A stretch of DNA of 64,000 bases from positions 124,001 through 188,000 of the forward strand of contig JADJOE010000003.1 of NCBI GenBank assembly GCA_016713905.1, given 5' to 3'. The notes beneath the pieces were generated by a model. That model was given only the letters and a program-made list of their open reading frames with translations, made no database searches and was not told the origin of the DNA. Below, in pieces: positions 61,665 to 64,000 of the stretch; positions within the stretch are counted from its first letter, which is position 1; every line of letters starts with the position of its first letter. This stretch comes from Candidatus Vicinibacter proximus. GTDB taxonomy: Bacteria; Bacteroidota; Bacteroidia; Chitinophagales; Saprospiraceae. Both the position numbers and the translations under genes were made by a program.

Positions 61665-63989
61665 TTAATCATTTCTAAAGCTAAAATTTGCTTCACGACA
61701 TAAATCAGAATTTGTACCAATGAATACTTTAAAATCACCTGGTTCGGCAACATATTCAAGCTTGGCATTAAAAAACTTCAGGTCTTGTTCTGTTAAAGTA
61801 AAACTTACTTCCTTGGATTCTCCTTTCTTAAGCAATATTTTTTCAAAACCCTTTAGTTCCTTAATAGGTCTGGTCACTGAGGCTTCAAGATCTCTCAGGT
61901 AGAGCTGAACTATTTCTTCGCCATCGAAATCTCCGGAATTGGTAATTTTGCAGGATACTATTAAGCTATTTGATTTGGTCATAATTTTTTGATTTAAAAT
62001 AAGTTCACCATATTCGAACTTTGTATAACTGAGACCAAACCCAAAAGGAAAAAGTGGAAAATTGGATGCATCCAAATAGTGCGATCTAAATTTTTCAAAT
62101 TCGATTTTAGTCGCTGGTCTGCCCGTATTTTTGTGATTGTAATAAACGGGAATCTGCCCAACACTGCGGGGAAAGCTCACGGTTAATTTTCCAGAAGGAT
62201 TATACGCACCAAACAAAACATCCGAAATGGCATTTCCAGCCTCAGTTCCTGGGTGCCAACTCAATAGGATTGCATCTGCTAAATCATGCTCTTCATTCAG
62301 TATCAGAGGTCGGCCACTCATCAGAACAAGAATTAAAGGTTTTCCGGTTTTTTTTAATGCACGAATCAATTTTTTTTGACTTTCCGGGAGCTCGAGATTT
62401 GTTCTGCTCGAAGATTCCCCACTCATTTCCGATGCTTCACCAATTATGGCCACAATCTTTTCAGAGAAAGCAGCAACTTTAAGTGCTTCTTCAATCATTT
62501 GATCAGAACTTTTCTGATCTATATCTATGCGGGTTCCAAAAACGTTTACATTTTTTGCCAATATGGTATCATCCGATATATTAGCCCCTTTGGCATAAAC
62601 AATATTATCTGCAGAGCTTGCATTTTGTTTCATTCCTTCATAAACTGTTATGGATTGTTGAGGATCTCCTGAGACAGCCCATGTTCCTAACATATTATTC
62701 TTATTGTCGGCTAATGGTCCAATCAACGCAATTTTATCTTTTTTATCCAAGGGCAATAAATGGTTTAGATTCTTCAAAAGCACACAGGATCTTGCAGCGA
62801 GGTCTCTTGCAAATTTTCGGTTTTCGACAGTCATAATTTCCATAGCGGCACGATGTTCATCAATGTAACGAAATGGATCATCAAAGAGTCCTAAAGCATA
62901 TTTTGCTTCTAAAATTCTTTTGCATGCCAGATCAATTTGCTGTTTGCTTATTTTTTTTTCATGGAGTAAACTTTTGAGATGCTTCAAAAATCCTTCTCCA
63001 ACCATATCCATATCCAGTCCTGCGTTGATGGCTTGTTCCGTTACTTTTTTTAAGTCTCCCAAACCATGATCCGACATTTCATTAAGGGCAGTATAGTCAC
63101 TTACAACAAAACCATCAAACTTCCATTGATTGCGCAAAAGTTCAGTGAGTAACCATTTATTTCCTGTGGCCGGAATACCATCCACATCATTAAATGAGGT
63201 CATCACACTGGATGCGCCTGCATCAATCGCAGCTTTGTATGGTGGGAGATAATCAGAGTACATTCTGATTTTACTCATGTCTGTAGTATTGTAATCTCTG
63301 CCGGCCTCAGATGCACCGTACAATGCAAAATGTTTGACACAAGAAAGTATGGTGTTGTTTTTAGCGAGGTCATTACCCTGATAGCCTTTCACCATAGCCT
63401 TGGCTACCTGACTGCCATAAAAGGCATCTTCGCCTGCACCCTCTGCAATTCTTCCCCATCTTGGGTCCCTGCAAATGTCCACCATGGGTGAAAAAGTCCA
63501 ATTGATTCCATTTGCGGAGGCCTCTTGTGCGGCAATTCTTGCACTTTTCTCAATCCATTTCATATCCCAGCAAGAGGCAATGCCAAGAGGAATAGGAAAG
63601 GTGGTCTGGTATCCATGTATCACATCTGATCCAAAAATTAATGGAATCCCCAATCTGGATTTTTTTACTGCAAGGTCCTGAGCCTTGCGAATTTTATCTG
63701 GACCGTGTATGCCAAAAAGAGCGCCAACGTTACCTTGAATAATTTTTTGTTCGACGTCTTTACTCACCACCGAACCGGTAGGAATTCCTGAGCCAGCTGT
63801 TAGTAGATTCAATTGTCCAATCTTTTCATCCAGTGTCATTTTTTTCATTAAGTTACTAATGAACTTTTCCTTTTTATGGGCATTTGATTGCGCATTTATG
63901 GTTAAAAGACCAATTAAGAAAAAGCAGATTAGGATTGGACGCTTTTCCAAATTAATCCATTTAAAAAGGGATAATAATTGTTGGAACAT
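61665..63989 (-). CDS. GH3 beta-glucosidase (BglX-like)
   Basis: A 774-residue exported glycoside hydrolase family 3 enzyme that removes terminal beta-glucosyl residues from oligosaccharides. Hydrophobic signal about residues 16-33 (ending INAQSN), with a somewhat long basic start. (beta/alpha)8 domain with IHGYQTTFPIPLGIASCWD (about 124-142), CVKHFALYGASEAGRDYN (substrate-binding KHF, about 217-234) and the nucleophile Asp in VVSDYTALNEM (D298). Then the alpha/beta sandwich domain (about 400-600, with LLKNLNHLLPL and VSFPRSVGQIPVYYNHK) and a C-terminal fibronectin III-like domain (about 660-770: QLYLRDLEASVTRPIKELKGF). Length and order are standard. It probably acts in the periplasm. It is only 11 bases short of the right edge, and its start is inside the window. 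Confidence 0.93.
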   Translation of the reverse strand: MFQQLLSLFKWINLEKRPILICFFLIGLLTINAQSNAHKKEKFISNLMKKMTLDEKIGQLNLLTAGSGIPTGSVVSKDVEQKIIQGNVGALFGIHGPDKIRKAQDLAVKKSRLGIPLIFGSDVIHGYQTTFPIPLGIASCWDMKWIEKSARIAAQEASANGINWTFSPMVDICRDPRWGRIAEGAGEDAFYGSQVAKAMVKGYQGNDLAKNNTILSCVKHFALYGASEAGRDYNTTDMSKIRMYSDYLPPYKAAIDAGASSVMTSFNDVDGIPATGNKWLLTELLRNQWKFDGFVVSDYTALNEMSDHGLGDLKKVTEQAINAGLDMDMVGEGFLKHLKSLLHEKKISKQQIDLACKRILEAKYALGLFDDPFRYIDEHRAAMEIMTVENRKFARDLAARSCVLLKNLNHLLPLDKKDKIALIGPLADNKNNMLGTWAVSGDPQQSITVYEGMKQNASSADNIVYAKGANISDDTILAKNVNVFGTRIDIDQKSSDQMIEEALKVAAFSEKIVAIIGEASEMSGESSSRTNLELPESQKKLIRALKKTGKPLILVLMSGRPLILNEEHDLADAILLSWHPGTEAGNAISDVLFGAYNPSGKLTVSFPRSVGQIPVYYNHKNTGRPATKIEFEKFRSHYLDASNFPLFPFGFGLSYTKFEYGELILNQKIMTKSNSLIVSCKITNSGDFDGEEIVQLYLRDLEASVTRPIKELKGFEKILLKKGESKEVSFTLTEQDLKFFNAKLEYVAEPGDFKVFIGTNSDLCREANFSFRND

Positions 63990-64000
63990 AAATTTGAATT

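Noticed and set aside
1..64000. tRNA, rRNA or known riboswitch genes
   Set aside because: I looked for TTCGA-type T arms, CCA ends and conserved riboswitch cores while reading and saw none; a covariance-model scan would settle it.

Overview
The window reads as a chromosomal segment of a Bacteroidota bacterium, most likely from the Saprospiria/Chitinophagia side (the phylum is well supported, the lower rank is an inference). The signs are several secreted proteins ending in type IX secretion (T9SS) type A sorting domains, one 1370-residue protein with a type B (gliding-motility-associated) C-terminus, a GldM-like domain, a CcmE with a C-x-x-x-Y haem site, and a promoter of the Bacteroidota TTTG-N20-TAnnTTTG form. 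Ordinary genes are packed mainly on the minus strand.

Layout. 1-0.7 kb: start of a heavy-metal RND efflux pump (window edge) and its small DUF6660 partner. 1-6 kb: a two-repeat secreted protein, a T9SS BNR-repeat protein and a methyltransferase. 6.5-8.7 kb: a plus-strand set of envelope genes, the first frameshifted, closed by a clear terminator. 9.3-13 kb: a T9SS carbohydrate-related protein and a GT39-like membrane glycosyltransferase. 13.2-15.7 kb: the mlaE-mlaF-mlaD lipid transport operon. 15.9-17.6 kb: a broken REP-associated Y1 transposase between two REP-like repeats, a small membrane protein, and five tandem 47-bp hairpin repeats. 17.7-22.5 kb: lipoprotein, DUF2520 protein, CcmF and CcmE (cytochrome c maturation). 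22.7-26.6 kb: M43 metalloprotease and a large T9SS protein.

26.6-37.5 kb is the most unusual part: an Rhs polymorphic-toxin island bounded by a 116-bp direct repeat (115/116 identical) that copies the last 38 codons of the MBOAT gene at its right edge. Inside are a 5'-truncated Rhs core with toxin tip and immunity gene; a second core copy broken by a complete IS21 element (with 5-bp target duplication) and by two hairpin-rich insertions, ending in a zincin tip; a GldM-like candidate immunity gene; a third zincin tip with a lipoprotein-like immunity gene; a scrap of a fourth tip; and an IS66 remnant. It looks like an array of swappable toxin tips in decay.

37.4-40 kb: MBOAT O-acyltransferase and its periplasmic partner. 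40-42 kb: a dispersed repeat split by an IS110 element that sits exactly in the loop of a 12-bp-stem hairpin; its 239-bp left non-coding end is where a bridge RNA would be expected, and its transposase has three frameshifts. 42-64 kb: an ABC exporter, a sortilin-like BNR protein, two tiny coupled genes, an acyl-CoA carboxylase beta subunit, an HtrA protease, the large type B T9SS protein, an FMN-dependent hydroxy-acid oxidase coupled to TyrRS, a LolC/E-like permease, another copy of the dispersed repeat, and a GH3 beta-glucosidase. No tRNA, rRNA or CRISPR array was recognised. A small element built from three consecutive hairpins recurs at four places (9.1, 33.7, 33.9 and 60.5 kb), with changed stem sequences but kept pairing.
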